This document shows positions 1 through 8,065 of a DNA stretch of 54,424 nt, piece after piece. The notes beneath the pieces were generated by a model. It did no database searches and was not told the DNA's origin. It saw only the letters and a program-made list of their open reading frames with translations. This DNA is from JAKAGZ01 sp964595355 (GTDB lineage Bacteria; Bacteroidota; Ignavibacteria; Ignavibacteriales; Ignavibacteriaceae): contig CAZQQD010000008.1 of the NCBI GenBank assembly GCA_964595355.1, positions 1 through 54,424 on the forward strand, read 5' to 3'. The first letter of the stretch is position 1, and each line of letters starts with the position of its first letter. Position numbers and translations under genes: made by a program.

Positions 1-788
1 AATGCACTTCTCTTTTAATGGAAGAAGCCAAGAAAAAACATATTTGTATTATTATAGTCGGACATGTAACAAAAGAAGGTTTTATTGCCGGTCCAAAAAT
101 TCTCGAACATATTGTTGACACAGTTTTGCAGTTTGAAGGTGAATCAAACCATACTTTCAGAATTCTGCGCGCTCAAAAAAACAGGTTCGGTAATACAAAT
201 GAGATTGGCATTTTTGAAATGCACGAAGAGGGACTTACTGAAGTGAAAAATCCAAGCGAACTTTTCCTGAGTGAAAGAGAAAGAGAGTCATCCGGCTCTG
301 TTGTTACCGCAAGTATGGAAGGAACCCGTCCGCTACTTCTGGAAGTTCAAGCTCTTGTAACTCCGTCAAACTACGGTTATCCGCAGCGTGTAACGACAGG
401 TTTTGATCAAAGAAGACTTTCAATCCTCTTAGCTGTGCTAGAAAAAAGAGGAAACTACAGATTGTCAGCAAACAATGTCTTTCTAAATATGGCAGGCGGA
501 GTAAAAATTTCAGAGCCGGCGGTTGATCTTGCAGTTTGCTGCGCAATTGCCTCGAGCCTTTTGGATAAAGTTGCTGATAATCAGACCGTAGTAGTTGGCG
601 AAGTAGGGCTGGGGGGTGAAATTCGAAGCGTCGGTCACGTTGAAAAACGCGTCCAGGAAGCAGAAAAACTAGGCTTTAAGAGAATCATTATCCCTCAAAA
701 TAGTGCGAAAAACATCAAAAAGACAGGTTTATTAAATATTGAAACAGTTGAGAACATTTCTGAAGCAATCAATAAATCCCTTAAATAG
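1..788 (+). CDS. radA: DNA repair protein RadA (Sms), C-terminal part, 5' truncated by window
   Basis: The reading frame is open from the window edge (first full codon at base 3), so the Met at base 18 is internal and the N-terminal zinc finger and Walker A region lie outside. Visible are the end of the RecA-like ATPase core (VGHVTKEG and the LEHIVDTV segment), the RadA hallmark KNRFG, and the Lon-protease-like C-terminal domain with the SNYGYPQR and TGFDQRRLS segments. RadA is a hexameric DnaB-like helicase that processes branched recombination intermediates and promotes branch migration in the cytoplasm. The family is about 450 residues, so roughly the last 60% is present. The stop is followed by a 116-nt spacer before the RRM gene. 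Identity is very secure. Confidence 0.96.
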   Translation, partial: CTSLLMEEAKKKHICIIIVGHVTKEGFIAGPKILEHIVDTVLQFEGESNHTFRILRAQKNRFGNTNEIGIFEMHEEGLTEVKNPSELFLSERERESSGSVVTASMEGTRPLLLEVQALVTPSNYGYPQRVTTGFDQRRLSILLAVLEKRGNYRLSANNVFLNMAGGVKISEPAVDLAVCCAIASSLLDKVADNQTVVVGEVGLGGEIRSVGHVEKRVQEAEKLGFKRIIIPQNSAKNIKKTGLLNIETVENISEAINKSLK

Positions 789-904
789 TTAAAAAAACAC
801 AACTTAATGATTATTTCATTTTGTTTTATTTGAATAATGTACTATTTTGTCGAACGGTTTAAAAAAACCGCAGTATTATTTCATTATTTTTTAGAGGTAA
901 GTTA

Positions 905-1156
905 GTGAGTACTAAACTTTTTGTGGGATCGCTCCCATGGGCAGTTGATGACCAGGCTTTACAGGCAGCTTTCGAACCGCACGGAAAGGTTGTCTCTGCC
1001 AAGGTGATCACAGATCGCCAGACCGGTAGATCAAGAGGATTTGGTTTCGTAGAAATGGAAAACGAATCCGAAGCAAGTGCAGCTATCCAGGCTCTTAATG
1101 GAACTGAGCTCAAAGGCCGTAATATTATTGTTAGCGAAGCAAAACCGAAGAGTTAA
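905..1156 (+). CDS. Single-RRM RNA-binding protein
   Basis: An 83-residue protein that is essentially one RNA recognition motif. RNP2 is LFVGSL near residue 5 and RNP1 is RGFGFVEM near residue 45. The basic loop RQTGRSRG lies before RNP1 and the tail is short and lysine-rich. Such proteins, common in cyanobacteria and Bacteroidota, bind single-stranded RNA and are often cold- or stress-induced. That role is inferred from the family. The start is GTG at 905, supported by an AGAGGT ribosome binding site 6-12 nt upstream. A GC-capped hairpin (CGGTTT/AAACCG, 855-870) lies in the leader and might affect translation, but this is only a possibility. The gene is closed by a strong terminator. Confidence 0.93.
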   Translation: MSTKLFVGSLPWAVDDQALQAAFEPHGKVVSAKVITDRQTGRSRGFGFVEMENESEASAAIQALNGTELKGRNIIVSEAKPKS

Positions 1157-1212
1157 AAAAATAAATTTTTGGTAAACCCGGCCCATCGCGTCGGGGCAAG
1201 CTTGCGATCTAG

Positions 1213-1244
1213 AAGCGCTCTTCTTCAGGGCGCTTTTCTTTTTT
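1213..1244 (+). terminator. Rho-independent terminator after the RRM gene
   Basis: An 8-bp stem AAGCGCTC/GGGCGCTT (one G-T pair) with a 7-nt loop TTCTTCA is followed by a T-rich run. It lies 57 nt past the RRM stop and touches the end of the convergent DUF5686 gene, so it separates the two units. Confidence 0.85.
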
Positions 1245-3648
1245 AAAACACAAACATATTGAACCCTACCCTGAAATTATTCTGACCGCGATGATTCAAC
1301 TTCCACCCGAATTCAATCTTTATCGGAACTAAAGCATGCGCCAGTCCGAATCCGATTTCATAAAAAGGGCTTTTAAACGTGTTAATCTGGTTAGGTAAAA
1401 TTGAAGCAGCTTCAGGGCTTACATCAGAATAGGCACCATTAAAAAATGTATTGAATTGTATGTCCCAGTCTTTTAGACCCGGAATATTTAAAAGCCTGAA
1501 CAGCTCCGATCTAAAATTATAGTCTAAATTTAATGTAACGACTCTGTCCCCCGTAACTTCATTATATTCAAGCGTTCTGAAAGTATAAGTATGCGCAATA
1601 AGGTTAATATCGCCAGGTAATGCGTACATCATCTGGTAAGGAAGTTTTCCATCATTATACATTCCATAAATTTTAAAATTTAAATAAGTAGAACGGAAGG
1701 AATTAATTCTTCCAAAAGCTGACAATTCATATTTTGTAAAGTGTTCACTGCTATTTAAAACATTCGGATCCGAATAAGTAACATCTCCATCAAAAAGGAC
1801 ATATGAATTCCCAAATGAAGTTCGCCTTCTAAACTGACCATCTTCCACAAAATCTCTGAAATCCAGTCTGAAGCCGGCCTTGAAAGAATTTATTCTGGTT
1901 TCATAGATTGGGGGATTTAATCTGTAGCGTCTATCTGAGTTGAATATTGATAAAGAAGAATTTCTAACTGCACTATTGTCCGTTGTATTTGAAAAACCTA
2001 AATGCAACCTAAGTACAGGAAAGACTTCTCCCCTAATATCAATATTAAATCCTTTGGAATAGTAATAATTGCGAAAATCTTCTTTTAATAAAAGAGCTAG
2101 CAATGTAGACGATATTTTTCGATAATTATCAGACTGACCGAAAAGAATTTTTATATCATTAAATGCTTCAAATGAAATACGGTAGGTTCTGTAATTCCCC
2201 ATCAGATATCTTGAACTAAAGCTTGATTTAAATCGAGCGTCTGCTGTACCATAAGAAAAATTTGTGTTTGCATATAATCTCCGATCCATAAGGCCTGAAA
2301 AATCAAAACCTAAATCCATAGCGTGTCCTTCTACTCTATTAAAGTGATAAATTCCTAAAGGTCCACTGGTGGAAAAATTGTCGCTCCAATCAATATTCCC
2401 AGATAATATTGAAAATCTGTCACCAAAACTTTCTTCACTTTTACTTAAACTATCAATCCTTTTGTATGCAAGTTCTTCTTCGGATGTGTTGGGTATGGTT
2501 TGAGCTTCTTTCCAGTAAACTGAATCTTTGTTGTCTGCATCAGGAAGCACTGTAACAACAGCTTTGCTAAAGAACGAATCATCTATTTGAGGATTTATTT
2601 TATAATTATAAAGGCTGGAAGTTAATTCAAAACCAAACCTTGCTAAACCAAGATAATTAATTTTTATAATCAGGTGATAATCTATAGGCATATAAATAGA
2701 ATCAGTAAATACCGAAAATTGCTGAATAACATTTAATGTATCGAAAATTCCTCCAATATTAGCGGCTTTATTTAAGGTCAAATCTACCTTAATGAGATCG
2801 AAGCTTCTGTCAGTAATATAGATATATCCTTCGAAACCGGGATTGCTCGTATTAGAGGGTGTCATGAAAATTTTATAAACTGATCTATCATTAATTGCGG
2901 AAATACTTTTCAGATAAAAATCATAATAATTAAGAGCATTGTCTGCAAGTGGGCCCGGAAGGTTAACTCCGGAAAATTGCAATGAATTTTCATAAAAGTT
3001 TTGTATCAGTCTTCCTCCCGTAAAAACATTTACAGTAGGGGGAAGATTTGCACTTTGTTTTCTGGCAAGAATAATTTCCTTATACTCATCTGGCTTCTTA
3101 AAAAACCCCTTACTTTGATTTTCAATTATAGCTGTGATTTTAAGATTAGAAGAATCGGTTCGACCTATTCCGGAAAGAAGGCGTCTTCCTTTTACACTTA
3201 CTTCATCTTCAGTTTTCAAAACTCCTTTTGTATAAGCTTCATATTCATAACTGTTGAGTTTTTTGTTACGCTCTTCTTTTTTGGCAAGAGCTTTCCTGAT
3301 AATTCTGATTGCAGGATCCTCGCCGGAAGTAATAACTACATCTGGCAAAGTAATTTTAGTTTGCATTAAATGAAAATTGAGATTAGAAATATTTTTTGAG
3401 ACGTTCACGACAACCGTATCAGATCTAAACCCGATGTACGACGCAATAAGTGTATACTTTCCCGAGTTAACTTTTAATTCGTACTCACCATCTTTATTAG
3501 CTGAGGCACCATACGTTGTACCGGCAACCCTTATATTCGTAAAACTTAAAGGCTGATTACCTGAGGCATCAAGCACCTTTCCCTTAACAAAATACTGCTG
3601 GGCATTTACTAAACCTGTAAGCAGCAAAAACAGAAATAGTATTTTCAT
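1243..3648 (-). CDS. DUF5686 outer-membrane protein with carboxypeptidase-like regulatory domain
   Basis: An 801-residue protein with a clear signal peptide (hydrophobic core to about residue 16, ending NAQ). A CarboxypepD_reg-like beta-sandwich follows at residues 18-95 (KGKVLDASG ... LSFTNIRVAGT ... GEYELKV). The rest fits the DUF5686 family, which is predicted to form a beta-barrel in the outer membrane; the C-terminus ends in alternating residues and FNMFVF, as expected for the last barrel strand. The function of the family is not established. Similar proteins resemble TonB-dependent receptors without the plug and are found across Bacteroidota. The gene stands alone, convergent with the RRM gene and divergent from the M16 pair. 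Confidence 0.85.
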   Translation of the reverse strand: MKILFLFLLLTGLVNAQQYFVKGKVLDASGNQPLSFTNIRVAGTTYGASANKDGEYELKVNSGKYTLIASYIGFRSDTVVVNVSKNISNLNFHLMQTKITLPDVVITSGEDPAIRIIRKALAKKEERNKKLNSYEYEAYTKGVLKTEDEVSVKGRRLLSGIGRTDSSNLKITAIIENQSKGFFKKPDEYKEIILARKQSANLPPTVNVFTGGRLIQNFYENSLQFSGVNLPGPLADNALNYYDFYLKSISAINDRSVYKIFMTPSNTSNPGFEGYIYITDRSFDLIKVDLTLNKAANIGGIFDTLNVIQQFSVFTDSIYMPIDYHLIIKINYLGLARFGFELTSSLYNYKINPQIDDSFFSKAVVTVLPDADNKDSVYWKEAQTIPNTSEEELAYKRIDSLSKSEESFGDRFSILSGNIDWSDNFSTSGPLGIYHFNRVEGHAMDLGFDFSGLMDRRLYANTNFSYGTADARFKSSFSSRYLMGNYRTYRISFEAFNDIKILFGQSDNYRKISSTLLALLLKEDFRNYYYSKGFNIDIRGEVFPVLRLHLGFSNTTDNSAVRNSSLSIFNSDRRYRLNPPIYETRINSFKAGFRLDFRDFVEDGQFRRRTSFGNSYVLFDGDVTYSDPNVLNSSEHFTKYELSAFGRINSFRSTYLNFKIYGMYNDGKLPYQMMYALPGDINLIAHTYTFRTLEYNEVTGDRVVTLNLDYNFRSELFRLLNIPGLKDWDIQFNTFFNGAYSDVSPEAASILPNQINTFKSPFYEIGFGLAHALVPIKIEFGWKLNHRGQNNFRVGFNMFVF

Positions 3649-3698
3649 AAAATCTTAATTATTTGTTAAATGCATAATAAAAAAAACTTCCTATCTCT

Positions 3699-3727
3699 CA
3701 AAGATACAATATTAATGTATTGCTAAA
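3699..3727 (-). promoter_or_regulatory. Candidate Bacteroidota-type promoter for the DUF5686 gene
   Basis: On the minus strand TATCTTTG (3699-3706) fits the -7 consensus TAnnTTTG. A TTTA about 17 nt upstream is a weak -33 element. It lies about 50 nt before the start codon. Assigned by consensus match only. Confidence 0.4.
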
Positions 3728-3826
3728 TTAAATTTATATTCGTCGTAATTCGGTAATTGTTTACAGGCTTGCGCCCTTACTTAAGGAGACCATCAGAATA
3801 ATTAATAATAATATATTTTGATTTTC

Positions 3827-3858
3827 CTACAATTAAAGCATAATAATCACTATTTTTG
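3827..3858 (+). promoter_or_regulatory. Bacteroidota-type promoter for the M16 peptidase pair
   Basis: TTTG (3827-3830), a 20-nt spacer and TATTTTTG (3851-3858) match the -33/-7 consensus TTTG-N17-23-TAnnTTTG used by the primary sigma factor of Bacteroidota. Transcription would start near 3865, about 30 nt before the ATG at 3896. Confidence 0.6.
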
Positions 3859-3895
3859 AAAACTAAAGTCAGTCACTAAATAACCAGGTTAAACA

Positions 3896-5236
3896 ATGAG
3901 AAAAAAATTATTCATTACACTTATCTTATCAATTGCTTTCGTTTCGATAGGATTAGCACAGAACAAAATAGATTTCACGGAGTACAATCTCGATAACGGT
4001 TTACACGTAATATTGCATCAGGATAAATCGACACCGATTGTTGCTGTAACGATGATGTACCACGTCGGGTCAAAAAATGAACAGCCTGATAGAACAGGTT
4101 TTGCACATTTTTTCGAACATTTAATGTTTGAAGGTTCTCCGAACATTCCGCGTGAACAATTCTACAAGATAGTTCAGAATGCGGGCGGCGAGCTAAATGC
4201 AAACACTATGTTCGACAGAACGTTTTTCTACGAAATTCTCCCTTCTAACCAATTAAAACTTGGACTATGGCTGGAATCGGAAAGATTGCTTCATTTAAAA
4301 ATAGACAGTGTTGGAGTTGAAACACAGAGAAAAGTTGTAATAGAAGAAAGACACCAAAGATATGATAACCAACCTTACGGTTCTGTACTTGAAGAGACAT
4401 TTAAAAGGGCTTTTAAAGGCACTCCTTACGAGTGGATGCCAATCGGATCCGTCCAATATATAGATAAAGCTTCAATTGATGAATTCAGAGATTTTTATAA
4501 AGAATTTTACGTCCCGCAAAACGTAACTCTTTCAATTGCGGGCGATATTGATATTGATGTAGCTAAGAAAGAAATCAAAGAATATTTCGGAACTATTCCA
4601 CGCGGTAAAGAAAAAATCTATAGACCGAAGTTCGATGCACCGAAGCAAACTTCGGAAATAAGAGATACGATTTACGATAACATTCAACTTCCTCTTGTTC
4701 TTCAGGCATATCATATGCCTCCGCTGGGTGCGCCTGATTATTATGCTTTGAACATGCTTACAACTCTCTTGTCAACCGGAAGAAGCTCCCGTCTTTATAA
4801 AGAGATTGTAGATAAAGAACAGAAAGCCGTTCAAATTGGGTCATTTCCTCTGGCACTGGAGGGCCCGGGACTTTTTATTACTTATGGAATTTGTAATACT
4901 GGTATAAAAGCAAATGATCTTGAAAACTCTATGCAGGAACAGCTTGACCTGGCTAAGAAGAAACTAATAACCGAAGAAGAATTTCAGAAAATCAGGAACC
5001 AGATAAAAAATAATTTTGTAAATCAAAACGCTACTGATGCAGGAGTTGCCGAAAACCTTGCACAGTATCATGTTTTTTATGACAACACAAATTTAATTAA
5101 CACAGAAATTGAAAGATTTATGAAAGTTACAAGAGAAGATATAAAAAGAGTAGCTGATAAATATTTAACCAAAGATAATCGTGTTGTGCTATACTACCTG
5201 CCAAAATCAATGGAACCAAAGAAGGAGGGTAAATAA
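3896..5236 (+). CDS. Secreted M16 family zinc metallopeptidase, catalytic member
   Basis: A 446-residue protein. A signal peptide (residues 1-21, cut after LAQ) sends it to the periplasm or envelope. The inverted zinc motif HFFEH is at residues 71-75 (HxxEH) and the third zinc ligand is a Glu at about 150 in VVIEERHQRY, so this is an active-type M16B (insulinase/processing-peptidase-like) chain. The family cleaves short peptides inside a clamshell formed by two homologous halves. It is followed after 1 nt by a second M16 gene lacking the zinc motif, so the two probably form the usual active/inactive heterodimer. The substrate is unknown. Confidence 0.93.
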   Translation: MRKKLFITLILSIAFVSIGLAQNKIDFTEYNLDNGLHVILHQDKSTPIVAVTMMYHVGSKNEQPDRTGFAHFFEHLMFEGSPNIPREQFYKIVQNAGGELNANTMFDRTFFYEILPSNQLKLGLWLESERLLHLKIDSVGVETQRKVVIEERHQRYDNQPYGSVLEETFKRAFKGTPYEWMPIGSVQYIDKASIDEFRDFYKEFYVPQNVTLSIAGDIDIDVAKKEIKEYFGTIPRGKEKIYRPKFDAPKQTSEIRDTIYDNIQLPLVLQAYHMPPLGAPDYYALNMLTTLLSTGRSSRLYKEIVDKEQKAVQIGSFPLALEGPGLFITYGICNTGIKANDLENSMQEQLDLAKKKLITEEEFQKIRNQIKNNFVNQNATDAGVAENLAQYHVFYDNTNLINTEIERFMKVTREDIKRVADKYLTKDNRVVLYYLPKSMEPKKEGK

Positions 5237-5237
5237 A

Positions 5238-7304
5238 ATGAAAAACAGAATTGTTATTTTAATATTCGCATTCATTTTTTCATTACCTGCCTTCGCACAG
5301 GTTGATAGATCACAAATGCCAAAGCCTGGACCCGCACCTGAAATACATCTTGGTAAATATGAATCATTTACATTGCCAAACGGCTTAAAAGTTTTCGTTG
5401 TTGAAAACCACAAACTACCAAAAATTTCACTTTCCCTTGTAGTTGACAGAGACCTCGTAAAAGAAGGAAATGCAGCAGGAATGCTAGAAGCAACAGGTGA
5501 TCTTTTAAGAACAGGAACAAAGACTAAATCCAAGGACCAACTTGATAAAGAAATTGATTTTATAGGTGCCAGCATTTCAACTTCGTCAACAGGCGTATTT
5601 GCAACATCATTGTCAGACTACACAGAAAAATTAGTATCAATAATGTCCGACATTGTTTTAAATTCAGATTTCAAGCAAACTGAACTGGACAAAATATTAA
5701 AAAGAATGAAATCAGCATTAGCTGCTAAAAAAGATGATCCAAATGCAATTGCAAATGTTGTTGAGAATGCAGTTTTGTTTGGAAAAGATCACCCATACGG
5801 GGAAACCGAAACTGACGAGACTCTTGATAATGTTACACTTCAAAAGTGTAAAGATTATTATTCGAAATTTTTTGCACCAAACATTTCCTATCTTGCGGTT
5901 GTTGGAGATATCGAGCCTGATAAAGCAAATTCACTGGTTGAAAAATATTTCGGAAACTGGAAGAAAAAAGATATTCCTACATTCACTTATAAAACTCCAA
6001 CTGCACCGATAAAAAGGGAAGTTGCCCTCGTCGACCGGGAAAATGCAGTTCAGTCAGTTATTGACGTTGCTTACCCGATTCAACTTAAACTTGGTGATCC
6101 GGACCTGATTAAAGCTGATGTAATGAACACCGTCCTTGGTGGCGGTGTTTTCAGGTTATTTGAAAATCTCAGAGAAAAGCATTCTTACACTTACGGAGCT
6201 TATTCTTCATTGATACAGGATAAATTTGTAGGAAATTTTGAGGCTACAGCCGAGGTCAGAAACGAAGTAACGGACAGTTCTATAACACAAATACTATATG
6301 AAATGAATAGAATCAGAAATGAAAAGGTCCCTGAAGATGAACTTCAACGAGCCAAAAATTATATGACTGGAAACTTTGCAATAAACCTTGAACATCCTCA
6401 AACAATAGCAACTTATGCAATTAATATAGATAGATTTAATCTGCCAAAAGATTATTATCAGAATTATCTTAAAAACATAGCCGCAGTGACTTCGGATGAT
6501 GTTCAGAAAATGGCGCAAAAATATATACTACCAGATAATTCGTATGTAATTGTTGTGGGTAAGGGTTCCGATGTTGAAAATACATTAAAACAATTTGGTC
6601 CAGTAACTCTTTACGACAGATTCGGCAATGAAATCGACACAACGAAAAACAAAGCACCCGAAGGCATAACAGCAGAAAGCATAATTAATAAATATATCGA
6701 TGCAATTGGCGGAAAAGCAAATCTTGAAAAGGTAAAGGATAAAACAACAATAATGCATGGTTCTGTCCAGGGTACGAATCTGACCATGGTAATTTATCAA
6801 AAAGAACCAAATAAAATAAAACAGGAGCTGGATGCGGGCGCAATAAAGCAGGAAACATATTTTGATGGTAATAAAGGAACAGTAGCTGTAGGAGGTAATA
6901 CACAAAATATTTCTGGTGATGCCCTCGAGATTCTGAGGTATCAAGCATTAATTCATCCTTTATATATTATTGATTCACTGAATGTAAAAACAAAACTGCT
7001 TGGAACCGAGAAAATAAACGGCAAAGATGCATACAAAATAGAAGTTACACTTCCTACGGGAAAGAGCTGGACGGAATACTTTGATCCGGAAACAGGGTTC
7101 AAAGTGAAAGACATCCAACAGATAACCGTTCCTCAGGGTACATTTACAAAGGAGAATGAATATTCAGATTACAAAAATGTCGATGGAGTTATGTATCCAT
7201 TCGAGTTGGTACAAACTGTCGGACCCCAGACTATAGATATGCAAGTAAGCTCAATAAAAGTTAACACAGGAATTCCTGATAGTAAATTTGAAATGAAGAA
7301 ATAA
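5238..7304 (+). CDS. Secreted M16-like protein, non-catalytic partner with extra C-terminal domain
   Basis: A 688-residue protein. The start is the ATG at 5238, because GGAGGG lies 8 nt upstream and a signal peptide (about residues 1-20, ending AFAQ) begins there; an upstream in-frame ATG at 5181 would add an unlikely leader overlapping the previous gene. Residues 40-460 are M16-like, but the HxxEH site is replaced by GMLEA near residue 81, so it cannot bind zinc. The substrate-side GGGVFRLFENLREKHSYTY segment is kept. From about residue 480 there is an extra domain of about 210 residues with many beta strands that looks like the LolA/outer-membrane lipoprotein-sorting fold. That last assignment is tentative. 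Confidence 0.88.
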   Translation: MKNRIVILIFAFIFSLPAFAQVDRSQMPKPGPAPEIHLGKYESFTLPNGLKVFVVENHKLPKISLSLVVDRDLVKEGNAAGMLEATGDLLRTGTKTKSKDQLDKEIDFIGASISTSSTGVFATSLSDYTEKLVSIMSDIVLNSDFKQTELDKILKRMKSALAAKKDDPNAIANVVENAVLFGKDHPYGETETDETLDNVTLQKCKDYYSKFFAPNISYLAVVGDIEPDKANSLVEKYFGNWKKKDIPTFTYKTPTAPIKREVALVDRENAVQSVIDVAYPIQLKLGDPDLIKADVMNTVLGGGVFRLFENLREKHSYTYGAYSSLIQDKFVGNFEATAEVRNEVTDSSITQILYEMNRIRNEKVPEDELQRAKNYMTGNFAINLEHPQTIATYAINIDRFNLPKDYYQNYLKNIAAVTSDDVQKMAQKYILPDNSYVIVVGKGSDVENTLKQFGPVTLYDRFGNEIDTTKNKAPEGITAESIINKYIDAIGGKANLEKVKDKTTIMHGSVQGTNLTMVIYQKEPNKIKQELDAGAIKQETYFDGNKGTVAVGGNTQNISGDALEILRYQALIHPLYIIDSLNVKTKLLGTEKINGKDAYKIEVTLPTGKSWTEYFDPETGFKVKDIQQITVPQGTFTKENEYSDYKNVDGVMYPFELVQTVGPQTIDMQVSSIKVNTGIPDSKFEMKK

Positions 7305-7329
7305 ACTCTGATTGTTGTTGGAACATTTG

Positions 7330-7363
7330 ATCCTCCTGCTCTTTGACTGCAGGAGGATTTTTT
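7330..7363 (+). terminator. Rho-independent terminator after the M16 pair
   Basis: A perfect 10-bp stem ATCCTCCTGC/GCAGGAGGAT with a 9-nt loop is followed by six T, 26 nt past the stop of the second M16 gene. Confidence 0.92.
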
Positions 7364-7414
7364 ATAATATCTAATGCTTTATAATTCTCAATAAAAATTA
7401 TTTACATTGAAATT

Positions 7415-8029
7415 ATGGATGACAAAAAGTACTCGGCAATAATTTTCGATCTTGGGATGGTTCTCATTCTATATGATTATAAGATTGCTCTTGAGCGATT
7501 AGAAAAGATTGAAAGGGGCTTCGGTGTAAATTATTTGAATCATTACAGGACTAATTATGAAATACATAGACAGTTTGAACGCGGAAATATTTCAGAAGAA
7601 GAATTTTTAAGTAAAGTTATGGTTGTTTTTAATGGTAGACTCAATAAAGAAACGTTTAAAAAAATTTATTCTGAAGTTTTCACTGTGAATGAAAATGTAA
7701 CCACTCTTTTGCCTAAATTAAAGGAAAGACATCGACTTATTCTGCTTTCAAACACAAACTCTATTCACAGAGAATATGGCTGGAAAAATTATGACTTCCT
7801 GAAATATTTTGAAAAGCTGATCCTTTCCTACGAAGTGAGGGCTGTGAAGCCCGAAAAAAGAATTTATAAAGCAGTTGAAAATTATACAAATGAGCCACCA
7901 AATGAACATTTATTTATAGATGATGTTAAAGAATATGCAGAAGCTGCTATAAAATGTGGATGGGATGGAATTCAATTTACAGGTTATGAAAATATGATTA
8001 AAAATTTAATGATGAGAAAAATACTTTAA
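7415..8029 (+). CDS. HAD-family hydrolase (YihX-like)
   Basis: A 204-residue HAD superfamily protein. Motif I is FDLGMVL with nucleophile Asp12; the usual second Asp is Gly, as in the YihX-like group of sugar- or nucleotide-phosphate phosphatases. Motif II is LLSNTN near residue 108, motif III the Lys in VKPEKRIY near residue 143, and motif IV FIDDVKEY near 168. A small alpha-helical cap sits between motifs I and II. It is a soluble cytoplasmic phosphatase of unknown substrate. The gene is followed 36 nt later by the M49 peptidase in the same direction, so co-transcription is possible. No strong ribosome binding site is visible. Confidence 0.85.
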   Translation: MDDKKYSAIIFDLGMVLILYDYKIALERLEKIERGFGVNYLNHYRTNYEIHRQFERGNISEEEFLSKVMVVFNGRLNKETFKKIYSEVFTVNENVTTLLPKLKERHRLILLSNTNSIHREYGWKNYDFLKYFEKLILSYEVRAVKPEKRIYKAVENYTNEPPNEHLFIDDVKEYAEAAIKCGWDGIQFTGYENMIKNLMMRKIL

Positions 8030-8065
8030 TTGAGTTAATGTTTAATAACATGTGTATAAATTATA

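Noticed and set aside
304..546. Minus-strand open frame inside radA
   Set aside because: It lies wholly antisense to a well-conserved RadA domain and has no recognisable features; the same holds for the other long antisense frames inside strong genes, such as 3001-3369, 26302-26670, 27418-27795 and 44364-44822.
1181..1206. GCAAGCTTGC palindrome near the RRM gene as a regulatory site
   Set aside because: It lies between the stop codon and the terminator; a short perfect palindrome there has no clear role.
5181..5237. Upstream ATG extending the second M16 gene by 19 residues
   Set aside because: It overlaps the preceding gene, adds a non-signal leader, and a strong ribosome binding site and signal peptide begin at 5238.
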